The notes: a model not told the origin generated them from the sequence alone. A DNA stretch of 64,000 nt from Actinocorallia longicatena (GCF_039534125.1 NZ_BAAAUV010000029.1:1-64000); one strand, 5' to 3'; positions 49,761 to 58,227 are shown, numbered from the stretch's first letter. Translations and numbers: made by a program.

Positions 49761-50126
49761 TCAGCCGCGGGAGCGGGCGGCGTCCCTGGCGGACTGGCAG
49801 AGGGGGCAGCAGCCGGGGCAGACCGTGGCGTCGTGGCCCTCGCCGGGGGAGTGGGCGGTCAGGGCGCTGTGGCCGCAGGCGCCGACCGGCATGCCCATCA
49901 GCTCGGTCAGCGGGGCGTCGGGGGGCTGGGCGCTGCCGCTCTGGCCGCAGTTCGTGCAGCGGTAGCGCCAGGCCTCGCGCGTGCCCGGTTTGGCGGGGGT
50001 CCGCGCGGCGTTGTACATACCGGCCGCGCGGGGCGGCGGCAGCTCCTCCAGATCGATCACGTGACGGGTGCCGCAGGAGGGGCACGCCGAGGAGACACGG
50101 ACCTTCATGGGCGGGTGAGTGGTCAT
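49761..50126 (-). CDS. zinc-ribbon protein
   Basis: A 121-residue protein with three Cys pairs: CPSCGTRH near the N-terminus, CTNCGQSG in the middle, and CPGCCPLC near the end, with histidines between. It looks like a metal-structured small protein, possibly with two ribbons. The ATG at 50126 is upstream of a second in-frame Met (MKV). I do not recognise a family. Confidence 0.75.
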   Translation of the reverse strand: MTTHPPMKVRVSSACPSCGTRHVIDLEELPPPRAAGMYNAARTPAKPGTREAWRYRCTNCGQSGSAQPPDAPLTELMGMPVGACGHSALTAHSPGEGHDATVCPGCCPLCQSARDAARSRG

Positions 50127-50197
50127 CTGTGTCCTCCGTCGTTGTGGCGGGATCCTGCCCTCCGTCCTACCTCCTGACGCCGGGAACGGCCACCCTC

Positions 50198-50644
50198 TCA
50201 GGGCGCCAGGCCGTCCAGGACGGTCTTCATCCGGGCCGCGCCCTTGTCCGCGAGATCGGTGAGGGAACCTTTGAGGAACGGGACCGCGAGCCGCGCTAGG
50301 CCCTTGAACCTGAACTCGACCTGGTACTCCACCCGGGTGCCGCCCCGGTGCGGGCGGAAACGGATGTCGTCGACGGAGGTGACGGTCTTGTTCTCCCCGA
50401 CGAGCCGGATGCCCGTCCCCGGCCGCAGCTCGACGACCTCGTAGCAGAGCGAGGTCTCGCGGCCGCGGAAGGAGGAGACGTTCTCGAAGCGGGTCCCCAC
50501 CGTCACCGGAGTGTCGGTGGGGCCGATCCTACGGCAGCTTACCGTCCCCGGATCCCACTGTTCGGCCGTGGTGAAGTCGGTCAGGAATCCGGCGACCGTC
50601 GCGGTGGCGGTCCTGGTGTCGATGGTGCGGCTGAGCGTCGGCAT
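50198..50644 (-). CDS. SRPBCC family protein
   Basis: A 148-residue START/polyketide-cyclase-like fold: an initial strand (LSRTIDTRTATATVAGFLTDF), helix, antiparallel strands (CYEVVELRPGTGIRLVGENKTVTSVDDIRF and TRVEYQVEFRFKGLARL) and a long C-terminal helix. It should bind a hydrophobic ligand. It stands alone upstream of the acyl-CoA dehydrogenase pair's 3' end on the same strand. Confidence 0.85.
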   Translation of the reverse strand: MPTLSRTIDTRTATATVAGFLTDFTTAEQWDPGTVSCRRIGPTDTPVTVGTRFENVSSFRGRETSLCYEVVELRPGTGIRLVGENKTVTSVDDIRFRPHRGGTRVEYQVEFRFKGLARLAVPFLKGSLTDLADKGAARMKTVLDGLAP

Positions 50645-50726
50645 GCTCGTCTCCTCGGGTCCCGGCGGTGCTCCCTCCCTGTCTTCGTGCCGGGACCCCG
50701 GTCCGGTTGCCTGCGGTTCGCCGGAA

Positions 50727-51806
50727 TCAGGCGAGGCCGAGCCCGGCGGCGAGCCGGGCCCGGTGGACGCGCGTGGGGCCGAGCAGATGCTGGGCGGCCT
50801 TGGCGCGCTTGAAGTACAGGTGGGCGTCGTGCTCCCAGGTGAAACCGATTCCGCCGTGCAGCAGCAGATGGTCGCGGGCGATCTCGAACGCCGCCGGGCC
50901 GACGTAGGACTGGGCGAGCGCGGCGGCGACCGGGAGCTCCGCCGGATCGTGGTCGGCGGCCCACGCCGCGTACCGGACGATCGACTCGGCCTGCTCCAGC
51001 GTGCAGTGCATGTCCGCGAGCCGGTGCTTGACCCCCTGGAAGGAGCCGATGAACCGGCCGAACTGAACCCGGATCTTGGCGTAGTCGACGATCGCGGTCA
51101 GGCAGCGGCGCATGACCCCGAGCTGCTCGGCGGCCAGGGCGACCGCCGCCAGATCCAGGACGGGCGCGAGGGCGTCGCCGGCCGGGCCGATGAGGGTGCC
51201 GGGCGTGCCGTCCAGGACCACCCTGGCCTGCGAGGCCGTCGGGTCGAGGCCGGTCAGCGGGGTCCGGGTCAGGCCGGGTGCCCCGGCTTCGACGGCGAAC
51301 AGCAGCGGCTCCCCGTCACGGACCGCGGGCACGAGGATCAGGTCGGCCTGGAGGCCGAAGGCGACGTTCGGCAGCGTCCCGGACAGCAGCCCGGTCGCGG
51401 TGGCGGCCGGCGCCGGAGCCGACGGCAGGGCCAGGGTCGCGACCGTGGTCCCGGCGGCGATCCCGGGAAGGAGCCGGGCGGCGGTCTCGGGGCCGGAGAG
51501 CCGTCCGATCGCGCCGGCCGACAGGATCGCGGAGGCCAGGTAGGGGAGCGGTGCGAGGGAGGAACCGAGCTCCTCCATGACCACGGCGACCTCGCCGAGG
51601 CCCGCCCCCGCCCCGCCGTGCTCCTCGGCGACCAGCAGCCCGGTCACGCCGAGGTCGCCCGACAGGCGTCCCCACAGGCGGGGGTCGAAGGCGGTGCCGG
51701 GGTCGTCGGCGATCTCGCGGACCCGGCTCGCCGGGCTGTCGGCGGCCAGCAGCGCCCGGACGGCGTCAGCCAGATCGTTCTGCTCGGAGGTGCGCAGGAG
51801 GTTCAT
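50727..51806 (-). CDS. acyl-CoA dehydrogenase, second subunit
   Basis: A 359-residue member of the acyl-CoA dehydrogenase superfamily. The N-terminal half is degenerate in the FAD/substrate loop, but the C-terminal helical domain is well conserved (YAKIRVQFGRFIGSFQGVKHRLADMHCTLEQA and HGGIGFTWEHDAHLYFKRA). Shorter, degenerate partners of this kind pair with a full-length subunit to form alpha2beta2 enzymes that act on sterol side chains or other bulky acyl-CoAs in actinobacteria. Its ATG at 51806 overlaps the upstream subunit's stop, supporting a complex. Confidence 0.9.
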   Translation of the reverse strand: MNLLRTSEQNDLADAVRALLAADSPASRVREIADDPGTAFDPRLWGRLSGDLGVTGLLVAEEHGGAGAGLGEVAVVMEELGSSLAPLPYLASAILSAGAIGRLSGPETAARLLPGIAAGTTVATLALPSAPAPAATATGLLSGTLPNVAFGLQADLILVPAVRDGEPLLFAVEAGAPGLTRTPLTGLDPTASQARVVLDGTPGTLIGPAGDALAPVLDLAAVALAAEQLGVMRRCLTAIVDYAKIRVQFGRFIGSFQGVKHRLADMHCTLEQAESIVRYAAWAADHDPAELPVAAALAQSYVGPAAFEIARDHLLLHGGIGFTWEHDAHLYFKRAKAAQHLLGPTRVHRARLAAGLGLA

Positions 51807-53008
51807 CGGCCGGTCTCCTTCTGGGTGCCCACTTTGAGGTCGCGGAAGGGGATCTCCCTGTCGACCTGAGGTTCGCGCGGCAGGCCCAGGACGCGCTCGC
51901 CGATGATGTTGCGCATGATCTCGTTGGTCCCGCCGCCGAGGGCCATGCCGGGCGCCCAGGTCAGGGCGCGGGCCGTGGCCTCGGCGTCGAGCCCGCCGGA
52001 GGACTCCTCGAGCGGGTCGTAGGCCAGGGGACCCAGCAGGTCGGCCGCGGCCGCGGCACTGTCGAGGGTCAGCCGGGCCAGCAGGAGCTTGCTGATCGAG
52101 CCCCGCGCGCCGGGATGCAGACCGGCCTTCGCCTCCTGGCTCAGCCGGGCGTTGAACAGGTCGAACGCCCGCTCCTGGAGGTAGAGGTCCAGCAGGCCCT
52201 CCCGGACGGAGGGGTCCCCGGTGAGACCCTCGGCGCGGGCCCGCTCGGCCAGGGCCTCGAACGACGCGGCGCGCTGGGTGCCCGCGCGTCCGGTGCCGAT
52301 CGAGACGCGTTCGTGCAGGAGCGTGGTGACCGCCGCCTGCCAGCCGCCGTTGACCTCGCCGACGACCTGGTCCAGCGGCACCCGGACGTCATCGAAGAAG
52401 ATCTCGTTGAAGTGGGAGAGACCGGTCATGTCGCGCAGCGGCCTGACCGTCACCCCGGGGTCGTGCATGTCGATGACGAACATCGTGATGCCGCGGTGCT
52501 TGGGGACGTCGGGATCGGTGCGGGCCACGAGCAGTCCGTAGTCGCAGAACTGGGCGCCGGTCGTCCAGACCTTCTGCCCGTTGACGACCCAGGCGTCCCC
52601 GTCCAGGACGGCCTTGGTCTGGAGCGAGGCGACGTCGGAGCCCGCGCCCGGCTCGGAGAACATCTGGCACCAGATCTCCTCGCCGCGCAGCAGGGGCCGC
52701 ACGTAACGCCGCTTCTGCTCCTCGGTGCCGATCGACACCAGCGTGGGCCCGCACATGCCGAGGCCGATGCCGAACGGGGCCAGCGGCAGGGAGTGCCCCT
52801 CGGCGGCCTTGTGGAACGCGCGTTCCTCGGCGACGCCCAGCCCCTGCCCGCCGTACTCCTTCGGCCAGGTGATGCCGGAGAAGCCCGCGTCGTGGAGTTC
52901 GGCCATGAACTCGCGGGCCTTCGCGACTCCCGAGACGGTCTCGAAGGAGGCTGACCGCTCCGACAGCCAGGCACGCGCCCGTTCCTGGAACTCCGCAAGC
53001 TCGTCCAC
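51803..53008 (-). CDS. acyl-CoA dehydrogenase, first subunit
   Basis: A 401-residue acyl-CoA dehydrogenase. The FAD-contact sequence WCQMFSEPGAGSDVASLQTKA and VVNGQKVWTTGAQFCDYGLLVART are intact, and GGGTNEIMRNIIGERVLGLPRE ends the helical domain. The GTG at 53008 has GGGGAGTG 5-6 bases upstream. It is followed by the second subunit with a 4-base overlap. A 16-bp palindrome 81 bases upstream probably binds a TetR-type repressor. Substrate: long-chain or sterol-derived acyl-CoA is an inference from the paired arrangement. Confidence 0.93.
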   Translation of the reverse strand: MDELAEFQERARAWLSERSASFETVSGVAKAREFMAELHDAGFSGITWPKEYGGQGLGVAEERAFHKAAEGHSLPLAPFGIGLGMCGPTLVSIGTEEQKRRYVRPLLRGEEIWCQMFSEPGAGSDVASLQTKAVLDGDAWVVNGQKVWTTGAQFCDYGLLVARTDPDVPKHRGITMFVIDMHDPGVTVRPLRDMTGLSHFNEIFFDDVRVPLDQVVGEVNGGWQAAVTTLLHERVSIGTGRAGTQRAASFEALAERARAEGLTGDPSVREGLLDLYLQERAFDLFNARLSQEAKAGLHPGARGSISKLLLARLTLDSAAAAADLLGPLAYDPLEESSGGLDAEATARALTWAPGMALGGGTNEIMRNIIGERVLGLPREPQVDREIPFRDLKVGTQKETGR

Positions 53009-53088
53009 TTTTCACTCCCCATGAGTAGAACGCGATTCGGTTTTATCGAAGCGGGCGGCTTCCTTTCCGTCAAGCCCCACCTTTTTTG

Positions 53089-53104
53089 CTAGCCGACCGG
53101 CTAG
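53089..53104. promoter_or_regulatory. palindromic operator CTAGCCG-AC-CGGCTAG
   Basis: Perfect 7-bp arms with AC centre in the divergent gap between the acyl-CoA dehydrogenases and the LVIVD gene. It sits directly upstream of the plus-strand -35 box (53108). Form and size fit a TetR-type operator; no tetR gene is adjacent. Confidence 0.6.
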
Positions 53105-53107
53105 GTC

Positions 53108-53136
53108 TTGTGGGGTCGTAACGAAGCACTTATGTT
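53108..53136 (+). promoter_or_regulatory. promoter of LVIVD gene
   Basis: TTGTGG (53108-53113) and TATGTT (53131-53136) are 17 bases apart. The ATG at 53185 with GAGGAG upstream gives a 5' leader of about 40 bases. Confidence 0.5.
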
Positions 53137-53184
53137 GCCTTTGGGAAAAGTTACCCACCGGAAACGTGGCGTCGAGGAGCAGCG

Positions 53185-54690
53185 ATGCGAGCTGGAGAAC
53201 CGGGCGGCCGCGACTTGCGGCAGCGCACCCGAGTGAGGTTCGGCGCCGCACTAGTGGCGATCGCGGCGGCGGTCTCGCCGGCGGCCGCGGGAGCCGGGAC
53301 GGCCGGAGCCGCCGCGGGGGTGAGCACGGCCGTCCCCCGGGCCAAGTGCGGACCGGGCTCCTCCGCCGAGACCGGGCTGCAGGGCCAGGTGCCGCTCGCC
53401 GACCGCAGAAGCGGCCGCAGCCGCCAGGGCTACCGGTGCAACCTCGAACTCGTCTCCCGCTATCAGGGGCAGGGCCAGGGCACCATCGGCGCCTCCTACG
53501 GCAAGTGCCAGTACCTCGGCACCATCCTGCCGAGCGCCGTCACGGCCAAGAGGCCGGGCGTCAACGTGGTCGACATGTCCGACCCGCGCAAGCCCCGGCT
53601 GTCGGACTCCCTGCTCAGCCCCGCCACGCTCGGCGGGACCTGGGAGACCCTCAAGGTCCACCCGGGCCGGGGGCTGCTGGCCGCGGTGTCCGTCGGCGCC
53701 GCCACCGGCGGGTTCTTCGTCTCGGTGTACGACGTGAAGACCGACTGCCGCCACCCGCGCCTGCTCAACGGCGTCAAGGGCACCAAGCTCACGATGCCGG
53801 GCGCCTTCCCCGGCCACGAGGCGTCCTGGTCGCCCGACGGCCGCACCTACTGGACGACCGGCCTGCTCGGCGGTGCGATCGCCGCGCTGGACATGACCGA
53901 TCCGCGCAAGCCGAAGGTCGTCTACAACGGCCTCACCGGCATGGTCAACCACGGCGTGAACGTCAGCCCGGACGGCAACCGCGTCTATGTCGCCAGCTCC
54001 AGCATCCCCGCGGGGATCGTCATCTTCGACTCCAGCGACATCCAGCGCCGCAAGGCCCATCCGCGGCTGCGGCGGGTGTCGGAGACGACCTGGCGCGACG
54101 GCATCGTCAGCCAGTACGCGCTGCCCTTCACCGACCGCGGCCGCCGCTACATGGTCGCCGTCGACGAACTCGGCTCCGGCGGGGCGCGCTTCTTCGACCT
54201 GTCCGACGACCGCAGGCCCAGGCTCGTCCGCAAGCTGAAGCTCGAGATCAACCGGCCGGAGAACGTCAAGGCCAGGGTCGCCGACCTCGCCAGGAACGGG
54301 ATCTTCGGCTACGACTCCCACTACTGCACGCTCGACCGCACCGCCGATCCCACGACGATGGCGTGCGGATGGGCGCAGTCCGGCATCCGGGTGTTCGACA
54401 TCCGGGACCTGCGCAAGCCGCGCGAGATCGCCTACTACAATCCGCCGGCCCAGACGGGCAGGCGCGCGAAGCTCGTCAACTCCGCGCACGCGTTCGTCCC
54501 GTTCGGGGGCTACTTCTCCGACATCCTCAACGCCACCCCCGACGGGCAGCCGCTCTACACCGGCGAGACCGACATGACCGCCGACTGGTGCATGTCGCCG
54601 CCGCGCTTCGACGGCGACCGTCTCTGGGTGGCCTGCGACGACAACGGCGCGCTGCTGCTGCGCTTCACCAACGGAGTCCACCCGCGATGA
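53185..54690 (+). CDS. secreted LVIVD-repeat beta-propeller protein
   Basis: A 501-residue protein with an N-terminal signal (RVRFGAALVAIAAAVSPAAAGAGTAGAAAG). Repeated LVIVD-type blades are seen in NVVDMSDPRKPRLSDSL, AALDMTDPRKPKVVYN, VIFDSSDIQRRKAHPRL, RFFDLSDDRRPRLVRKL and RVFDIRDLRKPREIAYY. Such proteins are extracellular propellers with unknown ligands. It is joined by a 4-base overlap to a DUF305 gene, a recurrent pairing. GAGGAG precedes the ATG by 4-5 bases. Confidence 0.88.
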   Translation: MRAGEPGGRDLRQRTRVRFGAALVAIAAAVSPAAAGAGTAGAAAGVSTAVPRAKCGPGSSAETGLQGQVPLADRRSGRSRQGYRCNLELVSRYQGQGQGTIGASYGKCQYLGTILPSAVTAKRPGVNVVDMSDPRKPRLSDSLLSPATLGGTWETLKVHPGRGLLAAVSVGAATGGFFVSVYDVKTDCRHPRLLNGVKGTKLTMPGAFPGHEASWSPDGRTYWTTGLLGGAIAALDMTDPRKPKVVYNGLTGMVNHGVNVSPDGNRVYVASSSIPAGIVIFDSSDIQRRKAHPRLRRVSETTWRDGIVSQYALPFTDRGRRYMVAVDELGSGGARFFDLSDDRRPRLVRKLKLEINRPENVKARVADLARNGIFGYDSHYCTLDRTADPTTMACGWAQSGIRVFDIRDLRKPREIAYYNPPAQTGRRAKLVNSAHAFVPFGGYFSDILNATPDGQPLYTGETDMTADWCMSPPRFDGDRLWVACDDNGALLLRFTNGVHPR

Positions 54691-55364
54691 CATGGACGCC
54701 CCGGCGGCCGGGACGGGTGTTCTCGGCCGTCGCGTTCACGGTGATCGGCGCGGTCGCCGCGCTCCTGCTGACCGCGGCCGGGGCTCTGCCCCGCGACCGG
54801 GAACGCCTCCCCGCGGCGGGTCCGGTCGACATCGGGTTCAGCCAGGACATGATCGTCCATCATCAGCAGGCCGTCACGATGGCCCAGGCCGTCCTCGGCC
54901 GGGTCAGCCCCTCGGTCGCCCAGCTCGCGACCGGGGTCGAGCTCAACCAGATCCGGGAGATCGGGCAGATGCAGGGCTGGCTGAACCTGTGGGACGCCCC
55001 GCAGGTCTCTTCTGGCCCGGCCATGACCTGGATGTCCGGCCATCAGGGCCACGGCGGTGCGGACGACAGTGGTGCGGACGACAGTGATGCGGACGACGGC
55101 GCCATGCCGGGCCTGGCCTCGGTCGACGAGATGAACCGGCTCGGCGAGCTCGAGGGCGACGACCTCGACGCCTACTTCCTGCAGCTGATGATCCGCCACC
55201 ACGAGGGCGGCCTCGTCATGACGGCCGCGGCCGCCAGGGACGCCACTGATCCGCACGTCCGGGCCTTCGCCGTCATCATCGCCACCGAGCAGCGACAGGA
55301 GACCGCGACGATGTCCGGGCTGCTGTCGGCGCTGGGCCGCGAGCCGCTTCCGCTCAGCGGCTGA
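54687..55364 (+). CDS. DUF305 family protein, exported
   Basis: A 225-residue protein with a membrane anchor (VFSAVAFTVIGAVAALLLTAAGAL) and a DUF305 four-helix domain. The two family motifs DMIVHHQQAVTMAQ and LMIRHHEGGLVMTAAA supply His and Met typical of metal, often copper, binding. Between the halves a 15-bp DNA repeat (three units from 55056) encodes GADDS-GADDS-DADDG, an acidic linker. The ATG at 54687 overlaps the LVIVD stop. The end overlaps a convergent small secreted-protein gene by 11 bp. Confidence 0.92.
   Translation: MTWTPRRPGRVFSAVAFTVIGAVAALLLTAAGALPRDRERLPAAGPVDIGFSQDMIVHHQQAVTMAQAVLGRVSPSVAQLATGVELNQIREIGQMQGWLNLWDAPQVSSGPAMTWMSGHQGHGGADDSGADDSDADDGAMPGLASVDEMNRLGELEGDDLDAYFLQLMIRHHEGGLVMTAAAARDATDPHVRAFAVIIATEQRQETATMSGLLSALGREPLPLSG
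55056..55100. repeat. three in-frame 15-bp tandem units in DUF305 gene
   Basis: GGTGCGGACGACAGT occurs twice exactly (55056, 55071), then GATGCGGACGACGGC (55086). The units keep frame and lengthen an Asp-rich linker, so copy number may vary between strains. Confidence 0.8.
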
Positions 55365-55596
55365 AGGCGTGGCACTCCGTGGTGGCCCGCGCCTCGGTCA
55401 CGCCGAGCGAGGTGTAATGGGCGACGCACTTCTGCTGCGAGGCGGTCAGCTCGACCCGCCCGCAGGTCGTCACGCTGGAATAGGTGCGGCAGTCGGTCCG
55501 TCCGGGAGCCGCCGAGGCCGACGCCTGCGGGCCGACGGCCAGTAGAGCCGAACCGGCGACGAGCGCCCCCGTCATCATCAAAGCACCGAATTTCAT
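55354..55596 (-). CDS. small secreted four-cysteine protein
   Basis: An 80-residue protein: signal peptide MKFGALMMTGALVAGSALLA...ASASAAPG and a mature part of about 50 residues with four cysteines (TDCRTY, TTCGRV, QKCVAHY, TECHAF), probably two disulfides. The ATG at 55596 follows GGGGGGAAATC. I do not recognise a family. It is convergent with and overlaps the DUF305 gene by 11 bp. Confidence 0.75.
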   Translation of the reverse strand: MKFGALMMTGALVAGSALLAVGPQASASAAPGRTDCRTYSSVTTCGRVELTASQQKCVAHYTSLGVTEARATTECHAFSR

Positions 55597-55757
55597 GATT
55601 TCCCCCCTGCTTTCCGTCACCAAAAGATATGCGCGGCCCCGGAAAGGGGGGTCCCCCTCTGTCCTTTCATTACCAAACAAAGAGAATACGGAATGCGGTG
55701 CCGGGGGAGCGGGGGCGGGCTTGCGCCTCCCCCTAGGGGAGCGGGAAGGCTGGGGGC

Positions 55758-56699
55758 ATGGACGGCACGACGCTCTACTCGATCGGGGATCTGGCCCGGA
55801 TGACCGGCCTCACGGTCAAGGCCATCCGGTTCTACTCCGACGAGGGCATCGTGCCGCCCACCGACCGCAGTCCCGCCGGCCACCGCCGCTACGACCCGGA
55901 CGCCGCCGCCCGTCTCGGCCTCATCCGCACCCTGCGCGACCTGGACCTCGACCTGCCCACGATCCGGCGCATCGTGGACCGCGAGGTCCCCCTCGCCGTG
56001 GTCGCCGCGGCCCACGCCGACGCGCTGGCCGTGCAGATGCGCCTGCTGCGGATGCGGCACGCCGTCCTGACAGCGGCGGCCCGGCGCGGCTCCACTCCCG
56101 AGGAGATCGCCCTCATGCACCGGTTCGCCAAGCTCACCGAGTCCGAACGCCACCAGCTCGTCGCCGACTTCCTCGACACGACCTTCACCGGCGCCGACCT
56201 CCGTTTCGACGGCATCCGCCGCTCCCTGACCCCCGAACTCCCCGACGACCCGGACTCCGCCCAGATCGAGGCCTGGATCGAGCTCGCCGAACTCACGCAG
56301 GACCGGTCCTTCCGCGCCCTCCTGCGCACGCTGTTCACGACCCACGCCGACGACGACGCCCGCCATGCGGGGCCGCCCAGAAAGCACGTCGTCGCCCTGG
56401 TCGCCGAGCTCGTCCCCCCGGCGCTGGCCGCGGGGCTCCCGCCCGGCTCCCCGGGGGCGGCCACGATCGTCACCGAGGTCACCACCGCCTACGCCGCCTT
56501 CCGCGCCCACCCCGACGACGAGGCCCTCCGCCGGCGCCTCGCCGCCTACCTGACGGCCGCTGGCGACCCCCGCCGCGCCCGGTATCTCACCCTCCTGTCC
56601 ACCGTGAACGGCTGGTCCCCGCCCGAGGACCCCCGGCCCGCCCTGGCCTGGTTCCTCGAGGCCCTCCGTGCCGGCGAGCCCACCGGAGCAGAGGGATGA
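55758..56699 (+). CDS. MerR-family transcriptional regulator
   Basis: A 313-residue regulator: the MerR HTH is at about 7-75 (LYSIGDLARMTGLTVKAIRFYSDEGIVPPTDRSPAGHRRYDPDAAARLGLIRTLRDLDLDLPTIRRIV), followed by a dimerisation helix and a long helical C-terminal domain. An inverted sequence CTCCCC-CTA-GGGGAG just upstream of the ATG could be its operator. No cysteine metal site is visible, so a small organic effector is more likely. The controlled gene is unclear. Confidence 0.92.
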   Translation: MDGTTLYSIGDLARMTGLTVKAIRFYSDEGIVPPTDRSPAGHRRYDPDAAARLGLIRTLRDLDLDLPTIRRIVDREVPLAVVAAAHADALAVQMRLLRMRHAVLTAAARRGSTPEEIALMHRFAKLTESERHQLVADFLDTTFTGADLRFDGIRRSLTPELPDDPDSAQIEAWIELAELTQDRSFRALLRTLFTTHADDDARHAGPPRKHVVALVAELVPPALAAGLPPGSPGAATIVTEVTTAYAAFRAHPDDEALRRRLAAYLTAAGDPRRARYLTLLSTVNGWSPPEDPRPALAWFLEALRAGEPTGAEG

Positions 56700-56746
56700 T
56701 TTGTTCCATTAATGCGAATCGCGTTGAAAGGGGGGCGTTCGCAGCG

Positions 56747-56773
56747 GACTATGGTGTGACGCACGTCATAGTC
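56747..56773. promoter_or_regulatory. inverted repeat GACTATG-N13-CATAGTC
   Basis: Perfect 7-bp arms spaced by 13 bases, 26 bases upstream of the DUF742 gene. It lies in an A/T-rich 99-bp gap and could be an operator. Confidence 0.45.
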
Positions 56774-56798
56774 GTGGGCGCGCAGGGAGAACGGGCAG

Positions 56799-57182
56799 GT
56801 GGCCGTGGACAGGCCGAGGGAGCAGGTGACGGGGAGGGACGCCGGGCCTGTGGCGCGGCTGTACTCGCTCACCGGGGGGCGGACCCGGGCGACGGGGGTC
56901 AGGCTCGACCTGGTGACCCTTCTCGTCGCCACGTGGAACCCGGTCGAACCGGTGATGCGGCTGGCCCGTGAGCATCACCGGCTGCGGTCCCTGTGCCGGG
57001 AGCCCGCCACCGTCGCCTTCATGGCGTCCGAGGTGGACCTGCCCGTGACGATCGTCAAGGTGCTGCTGGGCGACCTGTTCAACCTCCGGCTCGTGCAGGA
57101 GGTCCCGCAGCAGATCCAGGAACCGGCGCGCTATGACCTCGCCATCCTCGAGGACGTCCTGAACGACCTGGGCGATCTGTGA
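56799..57182 (+). CDS. DUF742 family protein, orphan
   Basis: A 127-residue protein matching DUF742: GPVARLYSLTGGRTRATGVRLDLVTLLVAT at the start and EVDLPVTIVKVLLGDLFNLRLVQ in the winged-helix-like part. DUF742 proteins are normally encoded in conserved operons with a sensor kinase, a roadblock/LC7 protein and a small GTPase; none of these is adjacent here. GTG 56799 has AGGGAGAA upstream. Confidence 0.88.
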   Translation: MAVDRPREQVTGRDAGPVARLYSLTGGRTRATGVRLDLVTLLVATWNPVEPVMRLAREHHRLRSLCREPATVAFMASEVDLPVTIVKVLLGDLFNLRLVQEVPQQIQEPARYDLAILEDVLNDLGDL

Positions 57183-57208
57183 CGTCCGGGCCCCGGCAGG
57201 GGGTCCGG

Positions 57209-57676
57209 TCACGGGGCATCGCCCGGGCGGTACTCGAGGTCGGCCGCGCGGCCGACGCACTGGACCTCGTGCAGGGCCACGCCGATCACGCAGGCGACGG
57301 AGTCGACGTCGGGCGGGCCCTCGAGCTCGGCCCACCAGCGGGGTTCGCTCGCCTCGGCGGGCGGGCTCTGCCATCCGGCTGAGCGGAGCCTCTGCTCGTC
57401 GAGGGCGGTGAAGCCGAGGGGCGCGCCCCGGCCGGCGGGGAAGCGCAGTCCCGGCGTCTCCAGGTGGAGGCCGTTCCGCGCCCCGGCCTCGATGGTGACG
57501 TCGCGCCGGGGGTCGTGACGGTCCCGGACGGTCAGCGGCGCCTCGGGGGCGGGCGGAAGGCGTCTGCCCAGGTCGAGGATCCCCACCCCGAACCACTGCA
57601 GGATGCCCGAGCGCCGGGAGGGGTCGCTCCCGAGCCCTCTGACGATCTCCGTGGGCCGCTGCGGCAGAGCTTCCAT
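57209..57676 (-). CDS. hypothetical protein
   Basis: A 155-residue soluble protein, acidic toward the C-terminus (PPAEASEPRWWAELEGPPDVDSVACVIGVALHEVQCV). It resembles actinobacterial hypothetical proteins of the YbjN/TY-Chap-like size class, but I cannot assign a family. The ATG at 57676 is preceded by GGAGGGATC. The 188-bp gap to the hemoglobin gene contains only promoter-like A/T-rich stretches near 57785-57845. Confidence 0.65.
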   Translation of the reverse strand: MEALPQRPTEIVRGLGSDPSRRSGILQWFGVGILDLGRRLPPAPEAPLTVRDRHDPRRDVTIEAGARNGLHLETPGLRFPAGRGAPLGFTALDEQRLRSAGWQSPPAEASEPRWWAELEGPPDVDSVACVIGVALHEVQCVGRAADLEYRPGDAP

Positions 57677-57864
57677 GATCCCTCCAGGGGCGGGCGACCA
57701 TGCCGGACGGTCGGGCGGACCGGCGACCGTGGGGGTCTTGTGATTTCCGGGTGCGGTGTGCTCTCATGAGGGCGCCCCGGCAAAGATACGCAGATGCGTC
57801 CGGAGTTTCAACGTATCAACGGGTGTTCTCGACCCCGGATGAGAAAAGACGGAGAGGCCTCTAG

Positions 57865-58227
57865 ATGAGCATCTACGATGCGATCGGCGGTGCCGGCGCG
57901 GTGAGTGTCGCGGTCGACGACTTCTATATCCGGGTGATGGCCGATCCGGAGCTGGCCCCTTACTTCACCGGTACGAACATGAGCAGGCTGAAGGCGCACC
58001 AGCGGGCCTTCCTCACGGCGGCCGTCGGCGGTCCCGAGCTCTACCGGGGCCGGGACATGGCCGCGGTGCACGCCGGCCTCTCGATCAGCGACGCCCACTT
58101 CGACCGGGTGGTCGACCACCTCGTCGTGACGCTGGCGGGGCTCGGCGTGCCGGGGGAGACGATCACCGCGATCGGACAGGCGCTCGCCCCCCTGCGCGCC
58201 GAGATCGTGACGCGAACAATGGCATGA
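57865..58227 (+). CDS. glbN: group I truncated hemoglobin
   Basis: A 120-residue 2/2 hemoglobin. The proximal His69 is in MAAVHAGLSISDAHFDRVV; the B10 region FY (20-21, DDFYIRV) and the GG motif AFLTAAVGGPELYRGR are typical of group I. It binds O2 or NO and may protect from NO. It lies 34 bases before the first YrbE permease gene, so it may be co-transcribed with the Mce operon. The ATG has GGAGAGG upstream. Confidence 0.95.
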   Translation: MSIYDAIGGAGAVSVAVDDFYIRVMADPELAPYFTGTNMSRLKAHQRAFLTAAVGGPELYRGRDMAAVHAGLSISDAHFDRVVDHLVVTLAGLGVPGETITAIGQALAPLRAEIVTRTMA

